Shown in pieces: positions 8,938 to 17,716 of a stretch of DNA of 64,000 nt (positions are counted from its first letter, which is position 1; each line of letters begins with the position of its first letter). Position numbers and translations under genes: made by a program. The notes beneath the pieces are model-generated. The model was not told where the DNA came from and searched no databases. It saw only the letters and a list, made by a program, of their open reading frames with translations. This DNA comes from Spirosoma terrae. GTDB lineage: Bacteria; Bacteroidota; Bacteroidia; Cytophagales; Spirosomataceae. The stretch covers positions 310,001 through 374,000 of the forward strand of contig NZ_JAAFZH010000004.1 of assembly GCF_010435915.1 (NCBI RefSeq), given 5' to 3'.

Positions 8938-10113
8938 ATGCCACTTTCTCTTTCTAAACAGCTCACTCTGTTTCTCTCCGTTTTCGTTACGCTGTCAGCC
9001 TGCCATCGGCCAGCAGCGACCTCAACCACCTACTTCCCACCCAAAGGAGACAATTGGGCTCATATAGCGCCGGAAAAAGTAGGTATGGATGCTACGTTGC
9101 TCCAGGAAGCGGTAGCTTTCGCCAAAACCCAGGAAACGACGCAGATGACTCCCAATTTTTCAACGCAGGAAGAGATCTTTGGCAAACTGCTGGGGCCAAT
9201 GCCAACCAGCCGGGCAGCCACTAACGGCATTGTACTACGGAATGGCTACATCGTAGCCGAATGGGGCGACACTAAACGCCCAGATCCTACCTACAGTGTT
9301 GCCAAAAGTGTGCTCTCGACCGTTACGGGCATTACGTTGGAGCGCGGCATGATTCCCGACATTCATGGGCCGGTACGTAACCTCATCCACGATGGCGGCT
9401 ACGAATCAGACCAGAATAAGCCAATTACGTGGGAACAGCATTTGCAGCAAACAACCGAATGGGAAGGCTCACTCTGGGGTAAAAACAGCAACTTTATCGG
9501 CAAAGAAGCCTTTGGAAAAGGAGAACGTAAGCCTAGAGCCCTGCAAAAACCGGGTTCGTACTATGAATATAACGATGTACGTATCAACAGACTGGCATTG
9601 TCCTTGCTCCGGTTATGGAAGAAACCACTCCCCGACGTAGTGCGGGATGAAATTATGAACCCGATTGGTGCATCGAACACCTGGCAATACATTCCTTATC
9701 CAAACGCAGTAGCGGATGTCGATGGAAAACAAATGCCATCCGTTAGTGGTGGAACACGCTGGGGGGGCGGCCTCTGGATCAATACACGGGATGAAGCGCG
9801 TTTTGGTTATCTGTTCCTACGTCAGGGTCGTTGGGAGAACCGACAACTTGTTTCGCCAAACTGGGTTAAACAGGCCACAGCTCCCAGCCCTTTCGGCCCA
9901 GACTACGGCTACCTGTGGTGGTTGAATACGGGAACCAGCCAGACTGGCAAAAAAGCCTGGCCAGATGCACCATCAACTAGCTTTGCAGCCATTGGAGCCG
10001 GATCAAACACCATCTGGATCGACCCCGAACACGACATCGTGATTGTATGGCGCTGGCATAATGGAAGTCCTAACGAACTGATTAAACGCGTGCTGGCAGC
10101 AGTCAAAAAATAA
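8938..10113 (+). CDS. class C beta-lactamase-like serine hydrolase lipoprotein
   Basis: 391-residue serine hydrolase of the S12 / 6-aminohexanoate-dimer hydrolase type. The leader ends in a lipobox (TLSAC, Cys22), so the enzyme is probably a membrane-anchored lipoprotein. The nucleophile motif is SVAK at residues 120-123, and the Tyr of the second motif is probably Tyr211 (YEYND). It shares the fold but little sequence with the serine hydrolase at 3921-5477 and lacks that protein's DUF3471 tail. It stands alone with its own promoter box and upstream dyads. Substrate unknown (ester, amide or peptide). Confidence 0.82.
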   Translation: MPLSLSKQLTLFLSVFVTLSACHRPAATSTTYFPPKGDNWAHIAPEKVGMDATLLQEAVAFAKTQETTQMTPNFSTQEEIFGKLLGPMPTSRAATNGIVLRNGYIVAEWGDTKRPDPTYSVAKSVLSTVTGITLERGMIPDIHGPVRNLIHDGGYESDQNKPITWEQHLQQTTEWEGSLWGKNSNFIGKEAFGKGERKPRALQKPGSYYEYNDVRINRLALSLLRLWKKPLPDVVRDEIMNPIGASNTWQYIPYPNAVADVDGKQMPSVSGGTRWGGGLWINTRDEARFGYLFLRQGRWENRQLVSPNWVKQATAPSPFGPDYGYLWWLNTGTSQTGKKAWPDAPSTSFAAIGAGSNTIWIDPEHDIVIVWRWHNGSPNELIKRVLAAVKK

Positions 10114-10310
10114 TGAGACGAAATCTTTTCCATGTGGCCAAAGAAAGAAATCAGTTGATAAATTCCTGAAAGACAAATAGTAATGTAAAAAATACATAAA
10201 CAATTCGGCTTCTTATGACTTAATGATGGTATTGCACGTCTTAGTATTTTCTTCTATAATGGTGTAAACTTGGTCTGTCTAAACAAATTCTGAACCTACC
10301 GTACAACACA

Positions 10311-12992
10311 ATGCCAAACGCAGAGCGCGAACGTATCTATGAACGAGCCGATAACAAAGGCTGGAAAAAATGGGGACCTTATCTCTCTGAACGAGCTTGG
10401 GGAACAGTCCGCGAGGATTATAGCCCCTATGGCGATGCCTGGAACTATGTAAACCATGATATGGCTCGCTCACGGGCCTATCGCTGGGGGGAAGAAGGCA
10501 TTGGTGGCATCTCTGATAATAAAGGCCATATTTGCTTTGCACTGGGCTTCTGGAACCACAAAGACAATATTATCAAAGAACGGCTATTTGGCCTGTCGGG
10601 GCCGGAGGGGAATCATGGCGAGGATGTGAAGGAGTTGTATTACTATCTGGATAGTACGCCAACTCATTCCTACATGAAAATGCTGTACAAATATCCACAG
10701 CAGGAGTTCCCTTATAACCGACTCGTTATCGAAACATCGCGTCGGGGTCGGCAGGACCCGGAGTTTGAATTGCTCGACACCGGTATCTTTAACAATGATG
10801 ACTATTTCGATATTTATATCGAGTACGCTAAGGCCGATCAGAACGACTGGCTAGTAAAAATTACGGTTCATAATCGGGGTGACAAACCAGCGCCAATTAC
10901 CGTTCTTCCTACTATCTGGTTCCGTAATACGTGGTCCTGGGGCTACGAACAATACAATGCCCGACCCATGCTTAACGGTATCGGTAATCGGCAAATTGAA
11001 GTCAACCACAAACAGTTAGGCAAATACAAGCTCTACTGTGAAGATGCCGATGCATTGCTTTTCTGCGAAAATGAAACCAACACGGAGCGTCTGTACGGTC
11101 GGCCCAACTCAACCAAATACCCGAAGGATGCGATTAATAATTATATCGTTTCAGGCGGTAAAAAGACGTTTATCAATCCAAACCAGATCGGTACGAAAGC
11201 CTCGGCTCAATACGTACGTCAGGTAGCGGCTGGTAGTAGTATCAGCATCCGGCTTCGTTTTAGTGAACAGACGCATTTGACGCAGCCATTCGAGGATTTC
11301 GATACAATCTGGGAGAAGCGATTAAAAGAAGCCGATGCGTTTTTTGGTGATCTGCAAAAGAACGTAACAGACCCGGAATTGCTGGATATTCAGCGGCAGG
11401 CTTACGCCGGGATGCTCTGGAATAAGCAGTTTTATTATTACAACGTCAACGAATGGCTGAAAGGTGATCCTAAAATGCCGGTCCCTTTCCAGGGTAGAGT
11501 GTATGCACGTAATGAAGGATGGCGGCATATGTATACAGCCAACATTTTGTCGATGCCCGACAAATGGGAATATCCCTGGTTTGCGGCCTGGGATCTGGCT
11601 TTCCATACGTTAACCCTGGCCCGCCTTGACCCACACTTTGCTAAACGGCAACTGGCGGTTATTCTGCGGGAGTATTACATGCATCCAAACGGACAAATTC
11701 CCGCCTACGAATGGAATTTTGGCGACGTGAACCCTCCGGTGCATGCCTGGGCAACCTGGAAAGTTTACGAGATCGACCGCGACCTGAACGGTATTGGTGA
11801 CGTGGCCTTTCTGGAGCGTGTTTTCCATAAACTGCTGTTGAATTTCACCTGGTGGGTCAACCGAAAAGATGTTGCTGGGAACAACATCTTTGGCGGAGGA
11901 TTCCTTGGCCTGGATAATATTGGGGTCTTCGACCGGTCGCAACCTCTGCCGATGGGCGGACGTATTGAACAGGCCGACGGTACAGGATGGATGGCCATGT
12001 ATACGCTCAATATGCTCCGAATTGCCTGCGAAATCTCACTCACCCGCCCTTCGTATCAGGACATGGCGAGTAAGTTTTTCGAGCACTTCCTGCACATAGC
12101 AGCGGCTATGAATAACCTGGGTAAGGACAATATCAGCCTGTGGGACGAGGTCGACCAGTTCTATTATGACGTACTGCATACGCCAGACCAGAACGCCCGA
12201 CTACTCAAAATTCGCTCCATGGTTGGCCTTATCCCGCTTTTCGCGGTCGAAATTCTGGACGAAGAGCTATTGTCGAAACTACCTGATTTCAAACGTCGGG
12301 TAGAATGGGTGTTAACCAATCGGCCAGACCTGGCTTCGCTCATTTCGCGTTGGCACGAACCCGGCAAAGGCGAAACGCACCTGCTTAGTCTGCTACGTGG
12401 CCATCGGATGAAAATGATTATGAAGCGGATGTTCGACGAAACAGAGTTTCTGTCGGACTACGGTATCCGTGCCTTATCGAAATACCACGAGAAGAATCCA
12501 TACCAGTTTGAGCTTAACAGCGAAATTTTCCAGGTACGCTACGTTCCGGCCGAATCAGAAATGAGCATGTTTGGCGGTAACTCCAACTGGCGGGGCCCAA
12601 TCTGGTTTCCGGTAAACTTCCTGCTCATCGACTCACTCATCAAGTTTTACCACTATTATGGCGATGATTTCGAAGTCGAATACCCAACCAATTCAGGGCA
12701 GGTTATGAGCATAAAAGACGCAACGATGCTCGTAACCGAACGGCTGATCAATATTTTCCGGCGCGGGTCCGATGGTCGTATACCGGCGTATGGATTCGAA
12801 GAAAAGCTACAAAAAGATCCCAATTTCCAGGGATTGTATCTGTTCTATGAGTATTTCCACGGCGATAACGGCGCTGGGCTGGGTGCCAATCACCAAACCG
12901 GCTGGACTGGCCTCGTGGCCGATCTGATCGAGTATTGGTATAAGTATCAATCTGAAAGCGTATCCATTACAAACGCCGAAAAAAATAAGTAG
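10311..12992 (+). CDS. GH63-type glucosidase
   Basis: 893-residue cytoplasmic glycosidase of the bacterial GH63 / MGH1-like group, with an (alpha/alpha)6 barrel. It opens with ERIYERADNKGWKKWGPYLSERAWGTVREDYSPYG, characteristic of this family, and ends with the family-typical DNGAGLGANHQTGWTGLVADLIEYW segment. No signal peptide is present. Relatives hydrolyse alpha-glucosides, including glucosyl- or mannosyl-glycerate type solutes; the exact substrate cannot be told here. The gene is monocistronic, preceded by about 200 bases of AT-rich DNA and followed by a very strong terminator. Confidence 0.88.
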   Translation: MPNAERERIYERADNKGWKKWGPYLSERAWGTVREDYSPYGDAWNYVNHDMARSRAYRWGEEGIGGISDNKGHICFALGFWNHKDNIIKERLFGLSGPEGNHGEDVKELYYYLDSTPTHSYMKMLYKYPQQEFPYNRLVIETSRRGRQDPEFELLDTGIFNNDDYFDIYIEYAKADQNDWLVKITVHNRGDKPAPITVLPTIWFRNTWSWGYEQYNARPMLNGIGNRQIEVNHKQLGKYKLYCEDADALLFCENETNTERLYGRPNSTKYPKDAINNYIVSGGKKTFINPNQIGTKASAQYVRQVAAGSSISIRLRFSEQTHLTQPFEDFDTIWEKRLKEADAFFGDLQKNVTDPELLDIQRQAYAGMLWNKQFYYYNVNEWLKGDPKMPVPFQGRVYARNEGWRHMYTANILSMPDKWEYPWFAAWDLAFHTLTLARLDPHFAKRQLAVILREYYMHPNGQIPAYEWNFGDVNPPVHAWATWKVYEIDRDLNGIGDVAFLERVFHKLLLNFTWWVNRKDVAGNNIFGGGFLGLDNIGVFDRSQPLPMGGRIEQADGTGWMAMYTLNMLRIACEISLTRPSYQDMASKFFEHFLHIAAAMNNLGKDNISLWDEVDQFYYDVLHTPDQNARLLKIRSMVGLIPLFAVEILDEELLSKLPDFKRRVEWVLTNRPDLASLISRWHEPGKGETHLLSLLRGHRMKMIMKRMFDETEFLSDYGIRALSKYHEKNPYQFELNSEIFQVRYVPAESEMSMFGGNSNWRGPIWFPVNFLLIDSLIKFYHYYGDDFEVEYPTNSGQVMSIKDATMLVTERLINIFRRGSDGRIPAYGFEEKLQKDPNFQGLYLFYEYFHGDNGAGLGANHQTGWTGLVADLIEYWYKYQSESVSITNAEKNK

Positions 12993-12999
12993 CAACGAA

Positions 13000-13037
13000 C
13001 TGAAGTCCGTACGTAATCTTCCTCGTACGGACTTCAG
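13000..13037 (+). terminator. strong intrinsic terminator
   Basis: 14-bp perfect stem (CTGAAGTCCGTACG / CGTACGGACTTCAG) with a 10-base loop, followed by CTTTT. It begins 8 bases after the glucosidase stop. Confidence 0.85.
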
Positions 13038-13065
13038 CTTTTACCAATTTGCCTCCAGTCTGTCC

Positions 13066-13590
13066 ATGTCTCCTATCACGACGGCACGGTTAACCCTCTT
13101 GCCTATTGACCTGTATACCTACGAAGCACTTTTTGCCGGTTCCAGCGATCTGGCGGCCCATTTATCGATACAGGTTCCGGAAATTTTGAGCGAATTTGGT
13201 ATGGATATATTTCGATATACCCATGGCGTACTGGCCGATGATGCCAGCGAAGGCCCCTGGTGGCTTTACTTATTCATACACCGCGCCGAGAAGGTACTTG
13301 TTGGAGTTGGGGGTTATAAGGGCAAGCCCGATCAATCGGGTATGGTCGAGATTGGGTATGAGGTTTACCCCGGCTATCGGAATCAGGGACTAGCAACCGA
13401 AACGGCACAGGGGCTGATTGATAACGCGTTTAAGCATCCAGACGTAAAGATCGTTCAAGCCCACACACTGGCCGAAATGAACCCTTCGGTGCGTGTTCTC
13501 GAGAAATGCGGCATGCGATTTAATGATGCGTTCGACGACCCCAACGAAGGTCCCGTCTGGCAATGGAAAGTAGTACGTCCAAAACAGTAA
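13066..13590 (+). CDS. GNAT family N-acetyltransferase
   Basis: 174-residue acetyl-CoA-dependent acetyltransferase of the RimJ/RimL-like GNAT group. The N-terminus TTARLTLLPI is typical. The acetyl-CoA binding loop is seen as EIGYEVYPGYRNQGLATETAQGLIDNAF (motif A, Q/RxxGxG/A at about residues 107-112), followed by NPSVRVLEKCGM, the usual motif B. The target (ribosomal protein, small molecule or other) is unknown. It is 72 bases upstream of the promoter for the YrdC-like gene. Confidence 0.85.
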   Translation: MSPITTARLTLLPIDLYTYEALFAGSSDLAAHLSIQVPEILSEFGMDIFRYTHGVLADDASEGPWWLYLFIHRAEKVLVGVGGYKGKPDQSGMVEIGYEVYPGYRNQGLATETAQGLIDNAFKHPDVKIVQAHTLAEMNPSVRVLEKCGMRFNDAFDDPNEGPVWQWKVVRPKQ

Positions 13591-13657
13591 TCTACTCTCA
13601 GCGCGCTCTTTCTCAAAACCATTTGCCAGTTCCAATGCGGTTTTGCTAAACTTGCCG

Positions 13658-13665
13658 TATTTTTG
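13658..13665 (+). promoter_or_regulatory. Bacteroidota -7 promoter box
   Basis: TATTTTTG matches TAnnTTTG, 14 bases before the ATG of the YrdC-like gene at 13680. Such a short leader supports the ATG over the upstream TTG at 13674. Confidence 0.45.
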
Positions 13666-13679
13666 CGGATTCATTGACT

Positions 13680-14228
13680 ATGAGCGCAAGCATCCGCGAT
13701 ATTACGTATCTACTTCGTCAAGGCCATCTGATAGCCCTTGCTGACGAAACTGGCTGGTCGATTGTATGCGACCCAATTAACGATTCTGCCGTTACAGAAC
13801 TGCTACCATTCACAGCTTCTTTGCCTGCCTACCAGCGGCCAACGGTAATTATTCAAAATACTGATCAACTGATTCTCTACGTAGCGAAAGTACCGGAGAT
13901 TGCCTATGACCTGGTCGAATTTGCCGAAAATCCGCTTACGGTTGTGTATGAGCAAGGCAAGAATGTATCCCCAATGCTCTATGCATCGGAGGAGGCCGCA
14001 GCAAAAACTAGAGAAATAGCCGTTCGGCGATCGTTAAATACAGATATCCAGCGATTAATTGGTGGTTTTGGCCGTGGTTTACTCAGCATACCGTTCGAAT
14101 CTCTACAGCTTCCACCAGCCGCCGACGGGGTGGTAAAAGAACGGTTTGGTCTCTTACCAGCTATGCCCCGTCGATCTCGAATTATGCAGCTGGGAACCGG
14201 CGGTGAGGTACATTTTATCAGAAAATAG
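13680..14228 (+). CDS. degenerate Sua5/YciO/YrdC-like protein
   Basis: 182-residue protein with the overall shape of the YrdC domain, whose true members (TsaC/Sua5) make threonylcarbamoyl-AMP for tRNA t6A. The start region LLRQGHLIALADETGWSIVCDP lines up with the family's PTETVYGL..D core. The Lys/Arg-rich ATP and bicarbonate binding signature that should follow is replaced by TASLPAYQRPTVII, and the SxN motif near the C-terminus is not seen. It is therefore probably a non-catalytic or altered paralogue. It lies 40 bases upstream of the CCA-adding enzyme, which hints at a tRNA-linked role. The start is the ATG at 13680. Confidence 0.6.
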   Translation: MSASIRDITYLLRQGHLIALADETGWSIVCDPINDSAVTELLPFTASLPAYQRPTVIIQNTDQLILYVAKVPEIAYDLVEFAENPLTVVYEQGKNVSPMLYASEEAAAKTREIAVRRSLNTDIQRLIGGFGRGLLSIPFESLQLPPAADGVVKERFGLLPAMPRRSRIMQLGTGGEVHFIRK

Positions 14229-14268
14229 GAATGATTATTCCCGTTACGAATAGTCATTTATCAGAACA

Positions 14269-15780
14269 ATGAATTTTAGCGACACTCTTACTAAAAATCC
14301 AATCTTTCCGCTCATCGCCCGCGAAGCAGAACAACTAGGCGTACAGGCGTATGTGATTGGCGGCTTTGTACGGGATTTATTATTAAAGCGCCCATCAAAA
14401 GATATTGATATCGTCTGTATTGGAAGTGGCATCACCCTGGCAGAAGCCGTAGGCAAAACGTTACGAACGAAAGTATCTGTGTTCCCTAATTTCGGAACGG
14501 CTATGCTACGTACCAGTCAGGATAATGGCGACGAATGGGAGGTTGAATTCGTAGGTGCCCGCAAAGAATCGTACCGTAGCGATTCCCGAAAACCGATTGT
14601 TGAAGATGGCTCACTGGAAGACGACCAGAATCGCCGGGATTTCACGATCAACGCCATGGGAATCAGCCTAAACACACAAAACGGCTTTGGTGAGCTTATT
14701 GATCCATTTGATGGGCTAAAGGACATTAAACGAAAGATTATTCGTACCCCCCTCGACCCGGATATTACGTTTTCGGACGATCCGTTACGTATGATGCGGG
14801 CCATCCGCTTTGCGAGTCAGTTAACGTTCGATATTGAACCTGATACGTTCGATGCTATCATTCGCATGAGCGAACGTATCGACATTGTTTCACGCGAGCG
14901 CGTAACGGACGAATTGAATAAAATCATTTTATCGCCAACGCCATCGTACGGTTTCAAACTGCTCTATCATGCTGGCTTGCTGGATCGGATTTTTCCGGAA
15001 CTGGTTGCGCTGAAAGGCGTTGAAACAATTGAGGGGAAAGGTCATAAAGACAATTTCTATCATACATTACAGGTTCTCGACAATATTGCCAATCGAACCG
15101 ACCAATCGGAAGAGTTGCGTAAAAATGAACTATGGTTACGCTGGTCAGCACTATTACACGATATTGCGAAACCAGCCACCAAGCGTTTCGACCAAAAAGT
15201 AGGCTGGACGTTTCACGGTCACGAAGATATGGGGTCTCGCTGGGTACCTGGTATTTTCAGAACAATGAAATTGCCCCTGAATGAGCACATGCGTTTCGTA
15301 CAGAAACTGGTTCGGCTGCACCTCCGCCCTATTGCCTTAACGAAAGAGCAGATTACTGATTCGGCGCTACGTCGATTACTAGTCGATGCCGGTGACGATC
15401 TTGACGGCTTAATGGCCCTGTGCCGGGCAGATATTACGTCGAAGAATTACGAGAAAGTACAGAAACATCTGCGCAATTTCGACCGGGTAGAAAGAAAACT
15501 TCATGATCTGGAAGAGCGCGACAAACTACGTAACTTCCAACCGGTTATTACTGGTGAGCTGATCATGGAAACATTTAACTTAATGCCATCTCGGGAAGTT
15601 GGGGAGCTAAAAACAGTTATCCGGGAAGCTATTCTCGACGGTATTGTTCCTAATAATCTGGAAGCAGCTTTTCCCTACCTGGTGGCAGAAGGAGCTAAAC
15701 AAGGATTAACAGCCGTAAAGACACTGTCTGAACTGAGCCTGAATTCCCTATCACCTGAAGATGAAAAATCTATAAACTGA
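14269..15780 (+). CDS. cca: CCA tRNA nucleotidyltransferase with HD domain
   Basis: 503-residue class II nucleotidyltransferase that completes or repairs the 3'-CCA end of tRNA. The N-terminal polymerase head contains the GGFVRDLLL motif (residues 31-39) and the catalytic DID pair (KDIDIVCIG, about 44-46), then RRDFTINAM and the flexible-loop region. The RNA-binding neck includes DDPLRMMRAIRFASQL. The C-terminal half carries an HD phosphohydrolase domain (HTLQVLDNI, ... LLHDIAKP). Some Bacteroidota copies act as poly(A) polymerase instead, which sequence alone cannot exclude. It is preceded by the YrdC-like gene and followed after 3 bases by a small membrane protein gene, probably one transcript. 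Confidence 0.92.
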   Translation: MNFSDTLTKNPIFPLIAREAEQLGVQAYVIGGFVRDLLLKRPSKDIDIVCIGSGITLAEAVGKTLRTKVSVFPNFGTAMLRTSQDNGDEWEVEFVGARKESYRSDSRKPIVEDGSLEDDQNRRDFTINAMGISLNTQNGFGELIDPFDGLKDIKRKIIRTPLDPDITFSDDPLRMMRAIRFASQLTFDIEPDTFDAIIRMSERIDIVSRERVTDELNKIILSPTPSYGFKLLYHAGLLDRIFPELVALKGVETIEGKGHKDNFYHTLQVLDNIANRTDQSEELRKNELWLRWSALLHDIAKPATKRFDQKVGWTFHGHEDMGSRWVPGIFRTMKLPLNEHMRFVQKLVRLHLRPIALTKEQITDSALRRLLVDAGDDLDGLMALCRADITSKNYEKVQKHLRNFDRVERKLHDLEERDKLRNFQPVITGELIMETFNLMPSREVGELKTVIREAILDGIVPNNLEAAFPYLVAEGAKQGLTAVKTLSELSLNSLSPEDEKSIN

Positions 15781-15783
15781 ACA

Positions 15784-15990
15784 ATGGAGAATCGAACTAA
15801 TTTCCGACGTTTTTTTGGCGCATCGCTGACCATTCTGGGCGTAGTTGTCATACTATTTGCGCTTATAGCCTTTCTATCGAACAAGAAACCCGTATTGGGT
15901 CTTACCGTATCAAAAGCTGAAGCGGCAGCTCCATTCATTGTTGGTATGATATTCCTGGTCACCGGCGTTAATTTAGTACGCGAATCGTGA
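15784..15990 (+). CDS. small two-helix membrane protein
   Basis: 68 residues with two predicted membrane helices (FGASLTILGVVVILFALIAFL and FIVGMIFLVTGVNLV) separated by a short polar loop. No known motif. It begins three bases after the cca stop codon, so it is very likely translated from the same message. Function unknown. Confidence 0.7.
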   Translation: MENRTNFRRFFGASLTILGVVVILFALIAFLSNKKPVLGLTVSKAEAAAPFIVGMIFLVTGVNLVRES

Positions 15991-16052
15991 ATGACCTGGG
16001 TTGTGCAATCTGGGAACAGGTTTTTTATACGACCTGCGCCCTATTGCATTCA

Positions 16053-16847
16053 TCATTTTGACAGCTTTGCCGTTAAAAGCCAGGAATACGTATTGAGCGG
16101 TTGAGGCAAACCATCAGGCTGAATCTGAAGATACATTAAATGGAGATGTGTTGGGGAACGTGCTTTGTAAGCATTATAGCCAGATCGGCCCATCTCCGCA
16201 ATTTTCTGCCCGGCCTGAACCCATTGTCCCGGTCTAACATCAACCTGGTTATTATGAGCATAATAAAACAGGCCGTTCAAAATAGGGTCATAAATCCAAA
16301 TCCAGTTACCACCCCGGTACTCTGAGCCGGGGTGCCAATCCGTTTCGATCGCCAGCACCAGGCCACTACTCATGGCCAATATATCTACAGGCTGTCCAGT
16401 CTTGTCATCAATATTATCCTGATTGCGATCGACCACAAAAATATCCTGTGCCGGATGGCTTCCTCGCACGGCATAATCGAACAGGTCAAATCCATTTCCC
16501 CGATAGCCTTCGCCATGCGAACCACCGATAGCACTGGTCGTGTATCCCCGAATCGGAAATGAGAAGTATGTCCCTAAACGGCGTAAACTATCCCGTTGAG
16601 CGCTATCGCTAGGGATAGTTTCGGAGCTACGAAAGCGATTCTGAAGACCGCGCATAATAGCGCTAAACTCTTGCCGGGCCGAATCGGGTGTAATGGTTTG
16701 CTCACGAATTTTGGTGTACAGTATTTGGTATTGGCTGCAATACTCATACAGGGTGGTATCTTCTGATGAATAATCAGCCATTATCTGCGACGATGCTACG
16801 TTAACACTTCCAGCCAGCACTGCCACAACTAAACCCACGAATCGCAT
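16053..16847 (-). CDS. secreted M23 (LytM-type) peptidase
   Basis: 264-residue periplasmic protein with a signal peptide (MRFVGLVVAVLAGSVNVASSQ) and a C-terminal M23 metallopeptidase domain. Zinc ligands fit HPAQD (HxxxD) near residue 132 and THLHL (HxH) near residue 235. The domain includes the usual GLVLAIETDW..., YYAHNNQVDVRPGQWVQAGQKIAEMG segments. Relatives cut peptidoglycan cross-links or act as activators of amidases. An alternative GTG start at 16871 would add eight residues; I prefer the ATG because it gives a cleaner signal peptide. A -7 box sits 49 bases upstream. Confidence 0.82.
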   Translation of the reverse strand: MRFVGLVVAVLAGSVNVASSQIMADYSSEDTTLYEYCSQYQILYTKIREQTITPDSARQEFSAIMRGLQNRFRSSETIPSDSAQRDSLRRLGTYFSFPIRGYTTSAIGGSHGEGYRGNGFDLFDYAVRGSHPAQDIFVVDRNQDNIDDKTGQPVDILAMSSGLVLAIETDWHPGSEYRGGNWIWIYDPILNGLFYYAHNNQVDVRPGQWVQAGQKIAEMGRSGYNAYKARSPTHLHLMYLQIQPDGLPQPLNTYSWLLTAKLSK

Positions 16848-16895
16848 GAACAATAATAAATCGATCTTCACTAACTCATTTTTAAGTTACAGGCT

Positions 16896-16903
16896 CAAAA
16901 ATA
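16896..16903 (-). promoter_or_regulatory. Bacteroidota -7 promoter box
   Basis: TATTTTTG on the minus strand, 49 bases before the preferred ATG of the M23 peptidase gene. Confidence 0.4.
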
Positions 16904-17041
16904 CATAAAGTAGATCGTATGCACATCGAATCATTTCGTCAGCGGCCCCTGTCTGCTACGTTATGATCATGTTGAAGTGGTAATCGCTTTTCTGGAATGA
17001 GTTTAGTTTTTTGCTCAAATCAGAAGCTGGAGCCAGGGAGA

Positions 17042-17713
17042 CTAGGGACAGAAAATTTTATAGAAGGTGTAGCTTACTGTAATGGCCGTATACGTATAAC
17101 TATCATTAAGTACCGGATTACCCTGAGCGAGTTTATTGGTTGTAACACCAAACGTACGCTCACCTAGACCATCCAAATAGTCATTTGTTGTAAATCGAGT
17201 TCCAAACTCTACGCCTACACTCCAGGGACGTTTAATTTCGTATTTGAACCCGACGCCTAATGGAAAATTAAGTTGCCCTCTCGATTTAACCACATGATTC
17301 GTGTAGTTAAACAGACCTATCCCGGCAAATACGTATGGCGTCCAGTTTTTTGCTTTCGGTGTAGCTTTATAATTGAGGAAATTATACTCCAGATCGACGG
17401 TTAGTTCGCTGGTTGTACTTCGAAACGAGAAGTCGCGCGCCTGTTGCAACGGGTCGTTGCTAAACCGATCCTCAGCCTGAAAGCTACCAATGGCAGCTCC
17501 GGCCCGCATCGAAAATGACCGCGTAGCGTTATACCGAAAGAATAAACTGCCCGCTGGTCGATAGAAGCGTGGATTCAGATGCGTCGATACGTCTCCTTTA
17601 TAGAGCATACCGCCTAATCCTCCACCAACCTCCATTTTTTGGGCGCTCGCGCCGAAGCTGATAAAAAGCCCGACTACAAGCAGTCGGGCCGTATATAATT
17701 GCGTTTTACCCAC
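17042..17713 (-). CDS. DUF6089-like outer membrane beta-barrel protein
   Basis: 223-residue protein with a signal peptide (cleavage near GASA-QK) and alternating hydrophobic beta strands typical of an 8-stranded barrel. Motifs such as GDVSTHLNPRFYRPAGSLFFRYN, YNFLNYK and FTTNDYLDGLGERTFG match the DUF6089 type of Bacteroidota. The start must be GTG at 17713, since the upstream gene's TAA lies in the same frame just one codon before it. It is a shorter paralogue of the neighbouring 17717-18745 product; both end in a Cys-Pro motif (KIFCP and KIKCPPIR). Role unknown; this family is always linked to envelope genes. Confidence 0.8.
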   Translation of the reverse strand: MGKTQLYTARLLVVGLFISFGASAQKMEVGGGLGGMLYKGDVSTHLNPRFYRPAGSLFFRYNATRSFSMRAGAAIGSFQAEDRFSNDPLQQARDFSFRSTTSELTVDLEYNFLNYKATPKAKNWTPYVFAGIGLFNYTNHVVKSRGQLNFPLGVGFKYEIKRPWSVGVEFGTRFTTNDYLDGLGERTFGVTTNKLAQGNPVLNDSYTYTAITVSYTFYKIFCP

Positions 17714-17716
17714 GGT

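Noticed and set aside
13674..13682. TTG at 13674 as start of the YrdC-like gene
   Set aside because: ATG two codons later is at a better distance from the -7 box, and TTG starts are rare here.
15994..16021. Terminator after the small membrane protein gene
   Set aside because: ACCTG...CAGGT followed by T-run looks terminator-like, but the stem is only 5 bp with an 18-base loop.
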